In this document: one piece after another, positions 38,701 through 50,800 of the stretch
How positions within the stretch are numbered: the stretch's first letter is position 1
Layout: the number at the start of each line of letters is the position of its first letter
Position numbers and translations under genes: made by a program
Source of the DNA: Whitmania pigra
Taxonomy: Eukaryota; Annelida; Clitellata; Hirudinida; Haemopidae
DNA: 64,000 nucleotides
Reading direction: 5' to 3'
Assembly: GCA_021613335.1 (NCBI GenBank)
Contig: JAJTWR010000350.1
Span: forward strand, 490,001-554,000
Notes under the pieces: model-generated
What the model saw: the letters and a program-made list of their open reading frames with translations, nothing else
Told to the model about the DNA's origin: nothing
Database searches by the model: none

Positions 38701-41627
38701 GGACCATCTGGTGCACCCGGAATTGACGGAGAAAGAGGTGAAGCTGGAGGAAAGGTACCGCATGCGAGCCATAACTTTTTTTATTGTAACATTTATGTAC
38801 GTGACTAAGACCAGAAAATTAATGAAACAATAATACTCTTGTTTCTAAACAATCCTTGTTGTATGTCGTAAGCTAACTGGCAGAGATGAAAGACATCCCA
38901 TCGTACATTTTTTTTTAGGGAGACAAAGGATGGCAAGGTCTTCCTGGAGCTAGGGGCGTTCCCGGTATTACCGTGAGTAAAAGCAGACACATAAAATTGG
39001 TGATTACTATTTTTCAATGTCCCTCAATCAACACAGGGAGACAAGGGTGAACCAGGAGGCCCCGGAGCGCCAGGACATCGTGGAAACAGGGTAACTGGAA
39101 TGATTTTGTTTGCCCTGCCTCAGTGCTCATTAATGTAATCACCTGTCGTCAACCGATTTTAAGGGTGACCATGGACCAAGAGGACAAATTGGATCTCCGG
39201 GATCTGATGGTCTGCCAGGACCTCCCGGCGCACCTGTTAGTTTTAGCGATTGTTGAATGATGTAAGATGCGAATATAATTTATTAGTAATAATGAGACTA
39301 GATATTAGATAGCTGATGCAGTTATTATATTTTATATAGTTATGTAATTTAATACTAAGCAGCTCTTTAGTGATTTCAATAAAAATCAAGTGATGTTTTA
39401 ACGGTGATTTATTTTCTTTCAAGGGACCAAATGGACCAGACGGTGATGATGGAAGAACTGTGAGTTGTTATCAGATAGCACATTTAGTCAATATTCAGTA
39501 TTTAATATTCTATTTCAACCTCTTTTTAATCACAAATTAAAGAGTCAGAATTGATATTTCCTTATCAGAATATTCATTAACATTTTTAGGGCATTTCTGG
39601 ACCTCCTGGCCCTCCAGGACCACCTGTAAGATATTATTTTGTCATAAAAATCAGTTAATTTGAAAAATCAGTTAATGACTGAATTTATAAAACCAATTTG
39701 TTTGAATGGTAATATTTCACCCTTGAAAAAGTTGAAAGACGTTGTTATAGTGCTCTAGATCAACTATTTTTTAAAAACACTATACAGAAGTTATCACCTA
39801 CTCTATTTATTACTCAGTCCAGTAGGCAAGTAAACCTTTACATTACAACTAATCCCTACATTACATGTAAATCTTACATCACATTCATACCTTGCATTAC
39901 GTGTAAACCTTGCACACAACTTTTCAGGGACCTCCTGGGCGTCAAGTCAATGCTTTCCGTTCTTTCCCTTCAAGTTTTGGCAGACCTAAAGGACCAGATC
40001 CTTATTTGGTAAGAAATGTCCTGTAATTATCTTCAACTTATTATTCACTATTTATAATTTTGCTAATTTTTAGTTATAAATATGCTTACTTGTTTGTACT
40101 TAATTTTAATCATAATTTTGTTTATATTTTATCACAATTATGATTTTATTCTTATTTAAGAGTGACGATCCCAACGTTGCTGATACAGAGGTAATTTGTC
40201 AACGCTTTCCTTTATAAATGCTACTTTTAACATTTTAATTGATGAATTTGGATTCCCCGATTACCATTTACGCTTTTGTGTTCAGAATTTAACCTTACAA
40301 ATGTCTCCCGAAAAATCAGGTGAACTTCTCTGACAAAGTTATGTTGGAGGAATCCATCAGGAAGTTGAAGGTACCTCAGGGCACCAAGGAATCTCCTGCC
40401 AGAACATGCAAGGAATTGGCCCTTGCAAAACCCAACCTTCCCAACGGTTTGTTGGAGAGAAGCCACATGTCACAGTGTTTTTAGTCATATGTCATTATTA
40501 CTGTGATTTAGTATTTTTAAGTTTAGTATTTTTTAATCGACATATTGATTTGATACGTTAGGTTCTGTGAACGTGATTATTTATTAAGAAACATGACTTA
40601 TTTATAAATATTGCCACTAAAGGATTTTACTGGATCGATCCAAACAATCACGATGCTGAGGATGCCTTCGAAGTTTATTGTGACTTCAGAACCAGGCAGA
40701 GCTGCGTACAACCACAAAACCAGGTTTGATCTTGATACAGACGTCTTGATTGAGAGAATCTGTCACCTTGTGTCACCCACTTTAAATCATTAATTTGGAA
40801 ATGCGTTTTAGGTTGACAAAGCTCAATGGTACGAAGGACCTCAGAAGCGTACATGGTTCTCCGAAGAAGTTACAAACGGATTCAGCGTGAGGATTTTTAT
40901 TCGTAAATGACGCATCATATCAAAATGCGACTCAATGAATAATTTGACATTTGTTTCCTTTTTGCAGTTCACATACAAAGCTAGCAAAAATCAACTCAGG
41001 TTCCTTCAGCTTTTGAGCTCAAGGGCCAGCCAAAACGTCACTTACCACTGCAAGAATTCGGTCGCCTATTACGACCAACAATCACAAAATTTCAACAGCG
41101 CACTAAGCCTTCTAACATCCAACGAAAAAGAACTTGGAGTCCAACAGCCCATCAAATTCAGATACTCAGTTTCTCTTGACGAATGCCAAGTAAGTTCAGA
41201 CGCTTGACTTACGATGAATTTGGAAGGTATCCTTATTTCCCTTTGCTTTTGACAGCGCTGTAAATTTGCCAGCGCTGTAAATTTGCCAGAGTTCATCTGC
41301 GCTGATTATAATGCAATACTTAATTTCAATGCGGGCCGCATACATACTGTGTAGACCGCTCACTGACAGAATTCTTTAAATAAATGACACATCACTTCTG
41401 TGTGGCATGCTAATTTAACGGTTGTGACACAAAACTAATATTTTCTTAACGGATTTCAAACGCACCCTTTTCTTCGGCAGTATCGTCAAAACAAATGGAC
41501 GAGGACCGTCTTCGAAATCAACACCGAGAAACCCAAGAGGCTTCCAGTCATCGATGTGGCCCCAGTCGACATTGGGGACAGGAACCAGGCTTTCGGCCTT
41601 GAACTTGGCCCAGTCTGCTTCTCATAA
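28880..41627 (+). CDS. Clade-A fibrillar procollagen alpha chain
   Basis: About 52 coding exons, roughly 1,430 residues. Exon 1 (28880-28952) is a signal peptide. Exon 2 (29347-29529) is a ten-cysteine von Willebrand C domain. Short exons 29814-29842, 30018-30023, 30141-30197 and 30407-30514 form the rest of the N-propeptide and telopeptide. The triple helix runs from 30654 into the exon starting near 39929: about 337 Gly-X-Y triplets without interruption, mostly in 54, 45, 99 and 108 base exons beginning with a complete Gly codon, as in vertebrate fibrillar genes. The C-propeptide (COLFI) ends GPVCFS and keeps an [19 protein letters not shown] core with a consensus N-glycosylation site. Expected fate: secretion, trimer assembly from the C-propeptide, removal of propeptides, fibril formation. 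The VWC domain and uninterrupted helix place it with types I, II, III and V alpha 2; orthology to one vertebrate chain cannot be claimed. Confidence 0.96.
30018..30023 (+). other. Possible 6-base microexon of procollagen
   Basis: CCAAAG sits between TTTTCAG and GTTGGT, adds Pro-Lys in frame, and lies between the exons ending at 29842 and starting at 30141. Skipping it also keeps the frame, so transcripts could differ by two residues. Confidence 0.5.
32369..32518 (+). repeat. Interspersed repeat with hairpin and A-rich tail, copy 1
   Basis: Begins GGGTCAG, contains a GGAAGC..GCTTCC inverted repeat followed by TTAA and GCTG, and ends with AATAAA and an A-rich tail. It is homologous to 43973-44110. 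It lies in a procollagen intron in the sense orientation. The poly(A) end suggests a SINE or the 3' end of a non-LTR element. Confidence 0.7.
35693..35739. repeat. Short (AAT)n microsatellite in a collagen intron
   Basis: About 15 AAT triplets with one GAT interruption. Confidence 0.9.
41255..41290. repeat. 17-base tandem duplication in the penultimate collagen intron region
   Basis: CAGCGCTGTAAATTTGC occurs twice in a row after the exon that ends in DECQ, before the last coding exon. Confidence 0.9.
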
Positions 41628-41693
41628 ACTTCAGCACCCTCCGTTTCTATTTATAGTAAAATTTATCGAATATTAAAGTAATCTGAAAATCGG

Positions 41694-41699
41694 AATAAA
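41694..41699 (+). terminator. Polyadenylation signal of procollagen
   Basis: AATAAA 67 bases after the stop codon; another AATAAA occurs at 41810-41815, so alternative ends are possible. Confidence 0.55.
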
Positions 41700-41815
41700 A
41701 CAATTAATTAATACGAGGCCAATCTGGGAGAGCAAAATGCGGTGGTTCGGGACTTTAACTACAGTTGGACTATGGAATGCCATGCAATGTTCATTAAATG
41801 ATTGTGTAAAATAAA

Positions 41816-42805
41816 TGGGTGTCCAAAACTTCTCGTAAGTAAATAAAAATCTCAACATTGTCTTTTTAACCTGATGTCATTCGGCGTTTTTACATCTTCG
41901 AATGACCCGCCAAAAAGACAACTCGCTATACTAGAAAGATTAACCTAAGTAATCCGCTTCCAGAAAACATCTTTAAATGTATGGTGTTGGATGACTAACA
42001 TTGTTCTATTGATAAAATTTAATTAAAGCCCTAGAATGTTGTCAGAACTATAATGAAAGCACATAATGCAATTTCAGCAAAGGATCTGCAAGATTCGATT
42101 GTAACAAGACATTTATAAAGTCTGCATTTGAACGATAATAATAATAGTAATAATAGTAATAATAATAATAATTATAATAAGGATAGTAACAAACATTGGA
42201 ATAATTCAGTAAAAGGTATTATGCTAAAGTTTGACAAAATTTAAGTTAAAAACGACCGAGTTGAATAAACAAAACACAACTAGTGAATCGACAAATCCTA
42301 TAAATAGAAAATTAGTTCCTATTGGATGACTAGCATCGGATGCGAGGAAATACGAGAGAAGATGCAACAATTTTCAATTTCTTACGAAATGTCAACGAAT
42401 ATAAAAAATGCTAAAAAACAAAAATCGACAAAAATCCACTCTAGAGTTGGTGATTGTTTCTTTGAAGGAGTTTCTTTGTTTCTGACAATTCCTTAAAATA
42501 CAACATTTATTTGTTTATCATTTTATTGCATTGCTTTGTTTTCACAATAATCAACAGTCAACAAATTAATGAAGATTACAAAACAAACTCTAGGTAAGAA
42601 ATAAAATTGAATGCTCTCAGAATACAAAGCTAAGAGACTTGAGCGTTATTCAGAGCATTTCACAAATTAAAATGTCAAAGCAATGCAAAGATTTAATCCC
42701 TTGAAAGGAGATATTCCTCCATTAAGTACTATTTGTTTGCTGAAATGAATTCAACGAGAAGTAAGCAATGAAATAAATCACGTACAATTCCGAAAGCGGT
42801 GGAGT
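41816..42805. other. Intergenic interval between convergent procollagen and syntaxin genes
   Basis: AT-rich, with an AAT/AGT microsatellite at about 42135-42180. No exon was recognised. Both neighbouring genes end here. Confidence 0.5.
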
Positions 42806-45800
42806 TCATAGCTTGATAGCCAGCACCACGAAGGTGATGATGATGGTCAGCACACATCCGAGCACAACAAACAGGCATACTTTCTTTCTCTTTACTTTGG
42901 ACTGCAGCAATGTAAAAATTTAACACTTGGATTTAATAGCAATGTTGCTGGCCACTTTAAACTAACGAAGGTTTATTCATAAGACAAAATAAATTTGTCT
43001 ACCAAAACGTAAAATTTAAGTTATTTTAGTTTAAATAGACTAAATAAAATCTTAAAGTAATAATGAATTCGGACTCAAAAATTCGAACGAATCACCGACC
43101 TGATAGAAACGAGCTTTTTGTAGCTGTTCCACTCCGTGCTCGACATTTATTGCAGCCGTTTCCACACTTGCCTCGATGCTGTCTGCAGAGGCAATTAATT
43201 AATAAATATTGATAATACTTTATTTATTTATTTTGTTTTATTAAAAACCAACCCTTGTAATGTTTATATAGCGTTATATTAAATATGTAATAAATAATGT
43301 AATAAATATCAAAGTCAGCTCTTAGTATCCCTGCATGCAATGTTAAAGGAGTGGTCCTCCTTGAAGATCAACATGAGTTGTCATTAATTGAACATGTTGT
43401 GACCAATAAATGGATTGACATTGTCATTAATTGAATATGTTGTGACCAATAAATGGAATTGTTACTAATCCTAACAGTAATGTTTGCATTCAGTTTTAAA
43501 TGAGAACTTATTTCCATTTATTTCAATTAAAATTAATAATAAACCAATCAGTTCCATTTAAGTATTTTTATCACTGTAATAATAAAATTGGAAGGGCAAT
43601 TAAGAGTAGCATTAAAGACAAATTTTTAATTTCTGTTGCTGCTGAATTTTTAAGCTTTTTCCTCCAAACGTAAACAAAAAATATGAAGGCAACTGACCAA
43701 TGGCATCGTTCTGTTCATGGACCAATAGGGCAAGATCTTTAAATATTTGGTTCACATCCATTATGTCGGCCTTAAAAAATTTAAAACATAAATATTTTAT
43801 GACAAATTATATTCAATAGATAAAAATTCCTTCATTTATTGGCCACTTATTGCCATTCTTTATTATCACAACTATTAATATTATTACCATTAATATTACT
43901 TATTATTGTTAATTACTTATTTATTTATTTTAATTTTTGTATTATTCGTTTTCTTAATTAATTGATATTTCAGGGTCAGCTTGCTAGCGGAAGCTTGCGT
44001 TTCCTTAAAGCTGATCCATGAGTTATTTATTAATCTGTATATTGGTGTCTCTTTTGTTTGATTTGTTTTGTTCATTTTGATGATTAATAAATTGCTCAAA
44101 CAAAAAAAAATTAACTGAATATCATTATAAAGCCTGTTAAATCACCTCCAATTGACACATTGACTTCTCACGTTCCTCCAAAAGTTTCACATCGACTTCC
44201 TCTTCTTCTGCTTGCATCAGTCCAGGACTTGAGGAATTAAATCAATCATTATAATCATCTTAACGAACAATAAGTCAATCAAAAAACATTCACCAAGCTA
44301 AATCATTAATTAATATGAAATTAATCAATTTATAGTAAAATAAAAAATTTAAATAATAAATAAATTAATAGTAAAATAGCAACAAACTAAAGGTTAATTA
44401 TCATGATTACTTCATGATAAAAAAGAAATAAAATCAAGAATTATCAAGTATTAATTAATGGGAATCCTAAAAGCAATTTATTTTAATATTATTATTTATT
44501 ATTATTATAAGAATGTACATTTTCCTTAAAAATAACCAGAGATTTGCAAAATAATTGAATCTACTTATACTTTGCAGAATAACATTATTATGCATAATTG
44601 ACGTTCATCACACTACATCAAAAGCATTGGACAATAAGAACCCATCAATTGGTACAAGTTGATATTCTCCTTTCTTGTCATCTAAGAATGGATCCTGCAA
44701 CAAAACAACGGTAACGTAAAAAACATCATTTGTAAGAAATATTAATATTATTTAAAAAGTAACAAAAATTTTAAATAATTAAACTGAAGTAATGTTTAAA
44801 AATGCCAGAGAAACTATTTGAAGTTGGAACTTCATCATCTTGTTTAGTTTATTTTTAAATTAACAACCTAACAAATCTTACAACCAACTGGAGTGAAATC
44901 TCATCTCCAGAAAAGAATTCAAGGTTGGAAATTTAAAAATAAAAATTTTACCAAATTGCATTGAAATATCTTGACATTAATTGCAATAGTAAGAAAGTGT
45001 ATCCATGGCACGTTAAAGTGGTTTGATTTGATGAAATAACATTGAATAACGCAGTGTAAAAGAAACAATATTATTATTATTATTATTATAACATCAATAA
45101 CAAATTGGAAATAGTGCTAAATTGTTGAATGAAGCAAACTCGACGAACATAATTGAGTGGCCGCGATCTCGTACTGGCTTCCTTGTCCTTCTCCTGCCTC
45201 TGAGCAAGTTGGAAGTTGCTGAGTGCAGCTGTGAAGTCGTTCATCAGTCGATCCTTGTGCATCTTCCTTAGTCTCTGTTTGAGGCATGTTTAAGGGTAAT
45301 AAGCAGTGTTGTACAGTATCGAATTACATGTTTACAAAACATTTTTGGTACTTTTACTTGTAACAAATTGCTATTTTCGGCCATACTTTTAATTCGTTAC
45401 TGTTTTGGCACAAGGCGTTACAAAGTAGCACAAATAAAATTTTAAATTAGTTTAATTTTATTTTAAAATTTTTGTAAAATTCTAGATTGTTATTCTTTGG
45501 TTCATTGGAGAACCTTTCTCTTTCTGTTTATTCAGCTGTGCTGGTATGACAATGAACAGCCTAAGGACCAGAATGAGGGCTAAACTATTCAAGGACTTAG
45601 TCATGTTAAAAATGAACAAACATTTCTGATTGTAATGTAATAAATAATAAAAACACCAAAAGAATGCATTCTTTTTAAATGTTACCACTTAATGAATGTT
45701 AGTACTAGCAGTTAATATCAACAATTGTTTTATCGATAATAGAAACAATTCCTTTTAAATAATACGGAATGATGTATGATCACAATAATGGCGGCATCAA

Positions 45801-46911
45801 AGTTACTTGTAATTTTTACTTAAAAGTAATTTTTAGATGCTAGATAACTTTTTACTTATGCTTAAGTAACTTTTGAGGTATTACTTTTACTTTTACCTAA
45901 TTACTGAAATGAGGTACTTTTTACAACACCGGTAATAAGCGCATATGTTTAAGGGTAATAAGACCATTAGGCATGTGCACTGCAACAATTTAAATAATGT
46001 TTTTAAGACACTGTCCTCAACTAGACCACACACATGGATCAAACAATTCCATGAGAACCTAAGTTATGAGATCAGCTCACTAACTGGTACCATAACGAAT
46101 AAAATGGTTATTTTTGTGCTGAAGATAATGTTGTTGAAGATGACAAAAGGCATGATGCTACATAATTAATCAGATGAGGTCAACGGAAATATAATTTCAT
46201 ATTTTAAAATACAACATGTTGAATTCAGTGCATGGTATTCAGCTGAAAATAATACAAAATAATGTAGTTAATAAATTTGGCTTCATCCAAGTGTTCACAA
46301 TTGACCTGTTCTGATGATGATGAGACATTTGGTAGGTTGACCAGTTCAGTGAGTTTCTGCGATGTTTCCTTGGCAAGCTGGTTCGTGTAGTGTTGGAGTT
46401 GATGCCTTCGAGTGAAGCAATATTTAAGAATTTAAATTACTGAAAACGTTCGAAATTTCAGAGCCTCTAAATAAACACAAAAAAATTAAGCATGTAAGGG
46501 AGGTACTAACAGTTTGTCTCTAAGTTCTGGGGTGTCACTGCTCGTTCCAATCTGAGCTATCATGCGCTGAAGTTGTGACACTACAAAATGTTAAAACGAA
46601 TTGATAAATGAAAATTTTAATTTTAGCTAAAAAACAACAACAACTCATCAACAAATAAATTAGACTTAAGTTTTATTTGGTGCCAAATAGCGCAATAACG
46701 CAAATATGTCATACCATTTTGAGTAATCTTCTGGACATTATTTGCAACTTGCTGAGAACTTCTGTTAAAATCCCAGCTGCTAGAGCCAGAACGTTCATTT
46801 ACTGGAAGGATTGAGTTTATATTTGAAAGGAATCGCAGAAATATATTGACATTAAAGTGGAAACTGCGAAATTTTTATTAACGAAAACCCACTGCTTCTG
46901 TATTCCTTCAT
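42806..46911 (-). CDS. STX12: Endosomal syntaxin, STX7/STX12 type Qa-SNARE
   Basis: Minus-strand exons: 46911-46893 (tentative), 46801-46715, 46580-46511, 46405-46306, 45274-45140, 44694-44642, 44227-44146, 43770-43698, 43182-43100, 42901-42806. All phases agree, giving 265 residues. The N-terminal half matches the syntaxin 7/12 Habc bundle, with LQHYTNQLAKETSQKLTEL and KDRLMNDFTAALSNFQ. The SNARE motif runs through MDVNQIFKDLALLVHEQNDAIDS and keeps the central-layer glutamine in HEQND. After basic residues SKVKRKK comes one C-terminal membrane anchor of about 20 hydrophobic residues. Expected role: early and late endosome fusion, with the bundle facing the cytosol. The RLMNDF wording is closer to syntaxin 12/13 than to 7, but an invertebrate may have one gene for both. 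The first exon, MKEYRS, is short and least certain. Confidence 0.92.
43378..43457. repeat. 43-base period tandem duplication in a syntaxin intron
   Basis: A 37-base block starting TTGTCATTAATTGAACATG recurs once, 43 bases downstream, with one or two differences. Both copies lie in the intron between exons 43698-43770 and 43100-43182. Confidence 0.9.
43973..44110 (+). repeat. Interspersed repeat with hairpin and A-rich tail, copy 2
   Basis: Same family as 32369-32518: GGGTCAG start, GGAAGC..TTCC hairpin followed by CTTAAAGCTG, and an AATAAA-plus-A-run end. Here it is antisense to the syntaxin gene, inside an intron. Confidence 0.7.
45304..45931. mobile_element. Non-autonomous hAT-like DNA transposon
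   Basis: Starts CAGTGTTGTA and ends TACAACACCG, so the terminal inverted repeats match at 9 of 10 bases. Both sides have an 8-base GTAATAAG direct repeat (45296-45303 and 45932-45939), the hAT target-site size. The 628-base interior has no transposase frame. It sits in a syntaxin intron, beginning about 30 bases from the splice acceptor of exon 45274-45140. Confidence 0.75.
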
Positions 46912-47863
46912 TCTAAATTGCAAAATCTTATTTCCCTTATCAGCTGGGTACGATATTTGTCACAGACTTCCTCTTATTGTAAATGTTATATAATGAGAAC
47001 GCGCATCATGTGACCCAATAAATTTAAAAACATGAATTAATGCTGGCTACGAATGAATAAAATTGCAACCGATTATCATTGTTTAGCAGACATAACCACA
47101 ATCAAAAGTTTATTAAAAGAAACATTAAGTCGCACGAATATATACAATATTAAAAATTGTAGAGTTAAAAAAATTTTCTTAAATGAAGAGAAATAAATGA
47201 GACCTTATGATTGCAATTTGACTAATTATTCATAACAAATTAAGGGCTGGTAAAAAAGTTATTGGTAATCAATCCTTAAACTTATTAATTGTTTATTAAA
47301 GCAATGAGCGTGCGTTGGCTTGATCAAATTCAAAGAATGCAATGTATGAATGGAAGGCACATTAACCATTAACTACAATGTTGTGCACCCTACAACAGCA
47401 TAGCAGATTTCTGCTCTAACCGCTAGGCTTGTGTGGGCAGGATCAGGTCTAACTCAGAGGAAAAATATTGGCTGCGTTGCTGTTACGAATCCGTTGGAGG
47501 TTGATTATTTGGGAATTCTGATTTTTAAAAATCGTTTTAAGAGGATATTTAATTCTTAAAAAATAGAGTTGTTTGTTATTATCTTGATTGGCAACGAAGC
47601 ACCTGCTAAACGTAATAATGACTTTGATGTCATAATTAAATGTGATACTGCTGCTATGTTGTTGCTTGCTAAATAACTGGAAATACTTTTCTAGCGGATG
47701 GCAGTCATAGTGCTCTTCGAGCGATTTGATGTATCGATCTTGCAGGGGATTAGCGATTAATAACGATTAATACATAAACATTTTTTAAAGAATATTTTGC
47801 CCAAATTGCAGAACTCAAGTTTGGATAACTTTGAAATTGCCTAGAATTATAGGCAAATAAGTG
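46912..47863. promoter_or_regulatory. Divergent interval between syntaxin and the FRRS1-like gene
   Basis: The start codons of two oppositely directed genes lie 950 bases apart, so both promoters should be here. A weak tRNA-like A-box (TAGCGGTTAGAGC on the minus strand, near 47405-47435) suggests an old SINE fragment. No other site is supported. Confidence 0.4.
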
Positions 47864-50800
47864 ATGATGATTGGTACAAGGCAACTGCTGGCTTTGGCCG
47901 CCATTCTCAGTTTTGGATTGTGTCTGGACTTCCCAAACATCCCGACGGTGTGCGATGACATGACGCCGGCATCCACCACTACCGAGCCCCAAACACTTCC
48001 ACCACCATTCAGGATTACTGTCAACAAGTACGTCTACAAGTCAGGAGAGACTTTAAATGGTGAGCTTTGGAAGGCCAATAAGTTTTGTAAAGTTTTGTTT
48101 GATAATATAATCTCTTTCTCCCCTATTGTATGCCTTGGGACAAATTTTCTGGAACCTTACAGTTCAATTTAAAAATAAAGTGAAATAATGCATTGGAACA
48201 GAATTATCTTTATTATTGATTTGTTTTATCAAATGTCGCTTGTTTATAACTTTGGAATAGCAATTAAGATAAAGTTAAATTATGTTTTGTGGATTTAAAA
48301 TAGCAATGTTATAACGCCTGCGTTAAGTAGTTGAAGTAAGTTGATATTGAAATGTTGATTGCATTGCTTGTCACATTTAAAACATCACTGAAGCTCCACA
48401 AATGTTTTGACCTTGTCAATTAACAACAAACAATTTCTTAAAATGCATTTAAATTTTTAAGCTTCTAAGACACGTAAGCCTGAATGTGTAATGGATAAGA
48501 TAAGATAACCTTTAAAGACTAATCTTTTCATCGGGTTTAATTTGTTTACACTGCATTGTATTGGCCTTATATTATCTTTTAAAAGTCAATCTGGCCACCA
48601 CAAATGGTGAGAAGATCGTGGGTTTCATGATTGCTGCCAAGTTGTACGACCCTAAAGTTCCTTCGAAGGTCTACTACGGAGCCCTCAGAACATCGGATGT
48701 TCCTACAGTCACCATCTGCAATTCTGCTTTTGGGGTTACATTTTGATTTGAATTATTTTATGTTTAGTTTGAGATATAATTTGTTTATTTGAGGCTTTAT
48801 AAATAATAAGTAATGCAATTAAATGTATGGAAACTTCTGTTTGAAGTTTTAAATTTAATGTATTATTTTGAAGAATGCTTTGATCCACGGAAACTTGAGC
48901 AACTTTGAGCCTCGAAGTTCACTTAACTTTGCCTGGGCTTCTTATCCATCCACGCAGGGGCACCTCGTCTTCAAGTCAGTTTACTCAATGAGGCTGTTGT
49001 CATTTTTGTTGTCATTGTTGGTTTTGTTGAGAGGCTGAACGTTGCATGAAACCTGTGCTTTAATTAGGCTGCAATATTTTTCTGATATGAAATTTTAAAT
49101 CAGAATAGTTTAATGGTAGATTATGCATGTGGTGACCATAGAATCTCCAGCATGTTAAGCAGAATTTTAATTAGCAAGAATAAATTGTAGTGTTAATAAT
49201 AGTAGTGGTGAATAAGAAGTAATCTATTTGTGTTTGGCCAATCTTTTGAATGCCTTATGAATAGGATGTGAAGGCATTTTAATCACTCTACCATATTGCA
49301 CCCCTACTGAAAGACACATCCTTTGGGTATGTACTGGATTGCAAATATGATGCCATATTACCATGTCATGTAAGAATGCAATCAATTGAACCAGCTATTG
49401 TGATCCCAGAGCCACAACAGAGGAATTATGTTATGATTATCTGGTGACTCATAATGCTGTAGTGGTAGGATTTGATAGCAGGTAATTAAGGAATGTTTAT
49501 CATTCTGGCTCTGCATTCCATCACAGGATGAATTCGCAAGTGTCTGAAACCTGTTGTGAATTGTTATTTTTGAAAATATTGGGGAAATTTGTCTGGAGAG
49601 ATAATCCTGATGATTAAATAGTACATTTCTGAATGTCTACACTAAGTTCTTGGATCTTTATAAAACTTCCTTTTCTCATTTCAGGGCCACCGTCGTATTT
49701 TCACCCGAGAGGTACTGGGTCGGCGAACCTTCTGAAATAGTAATCGACGAGACCTCCCCAAAACCTCCGAGCCCTATCAGTGTATGTATTTTATTGACAA
49801 TCATAGATACTTTTAGGAGATTGTATTCAAATGAACAGTGTTCCTGACACTGTTTGCACTACATTGCATAACTAAAACTTTTAAAGAAAGAACATAGAAT
49901 ATAGAATAGCTTAATCAAAAACAGGCATCATCTGGAGTATATCCACTTGGGTTGACCTTTTTTGCAAAAGTTATGACTATGCATATAATTAAGTGGGTTT
50001 TGTATATTTGAATAGTATTGTTAAGTGTTTGAATATTTTGTTTAATAAATCTCTCTAAAACAAAACGTGTTTTTGTGCTGACATCAACCGTTTCAAATGC
50101 TTTCAGCCCACCTCACCCCCGTCGACGGATTCGATTGAAATCTCACAGTGCGGCAAGACCAGAGGCTGCTACAGGAATCCGCCCGGTTGCAATCCCTCGG
50201 ATTGCGAGGTGCTGGTGACTTGGTTGGATCACGGTGACGGGGTCGATTTTCAGATGACCGGAGATACGAGCGGGTGGGTCTCCGTGGCCTTTTCTGAGGA
50301 CACAAAACCTGTGAGCGAATGAAATATTTTTTAGATTTTTGTTGATGTCATTCATTTGTCCCTAAGATCTCTATTATTGAGGCAGTTGGTTTTATCACGG
50401 GACATTTTTGCATTTTGAACTGTTTTTTGAGAACGCAATTGCATACCATTATTTTGAATGCTTGATAAGTTTACATGGATGTTTTGAAGGCAACTCAAGT
50501 TAGACTACCAAACAGCTTCACAAAGAGACTTTCATTCAATTGTTGATTGCTTCAGTTCTAATCAAGCAATCATATTGTCTGTGAATTTATCGATGAAATT
50601 TTGACATCAGGGCAAAGATGAAGTATTTGAATGTTTGTGGAACGAGACTTCAAAGCAGGTGGAAATAAAACACCTCAGGACGAGGGAAGACCCAAGGACT
50701 GTTGTTATGGCCAGCCCTGTGAGTTGTTGCTGTTCTTGTTGTGAGTTGACAGAATCTTGTAGAGGTGTTTGAAATACAAGTGCTAGTTCTAAACATTTGT

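Noticed and set aside
43350..43460. CRISPR-like or other spaced repeat array
   Set aside because: Only two copies of one block, in a eukaryotic intron; a plain tandem duplication.
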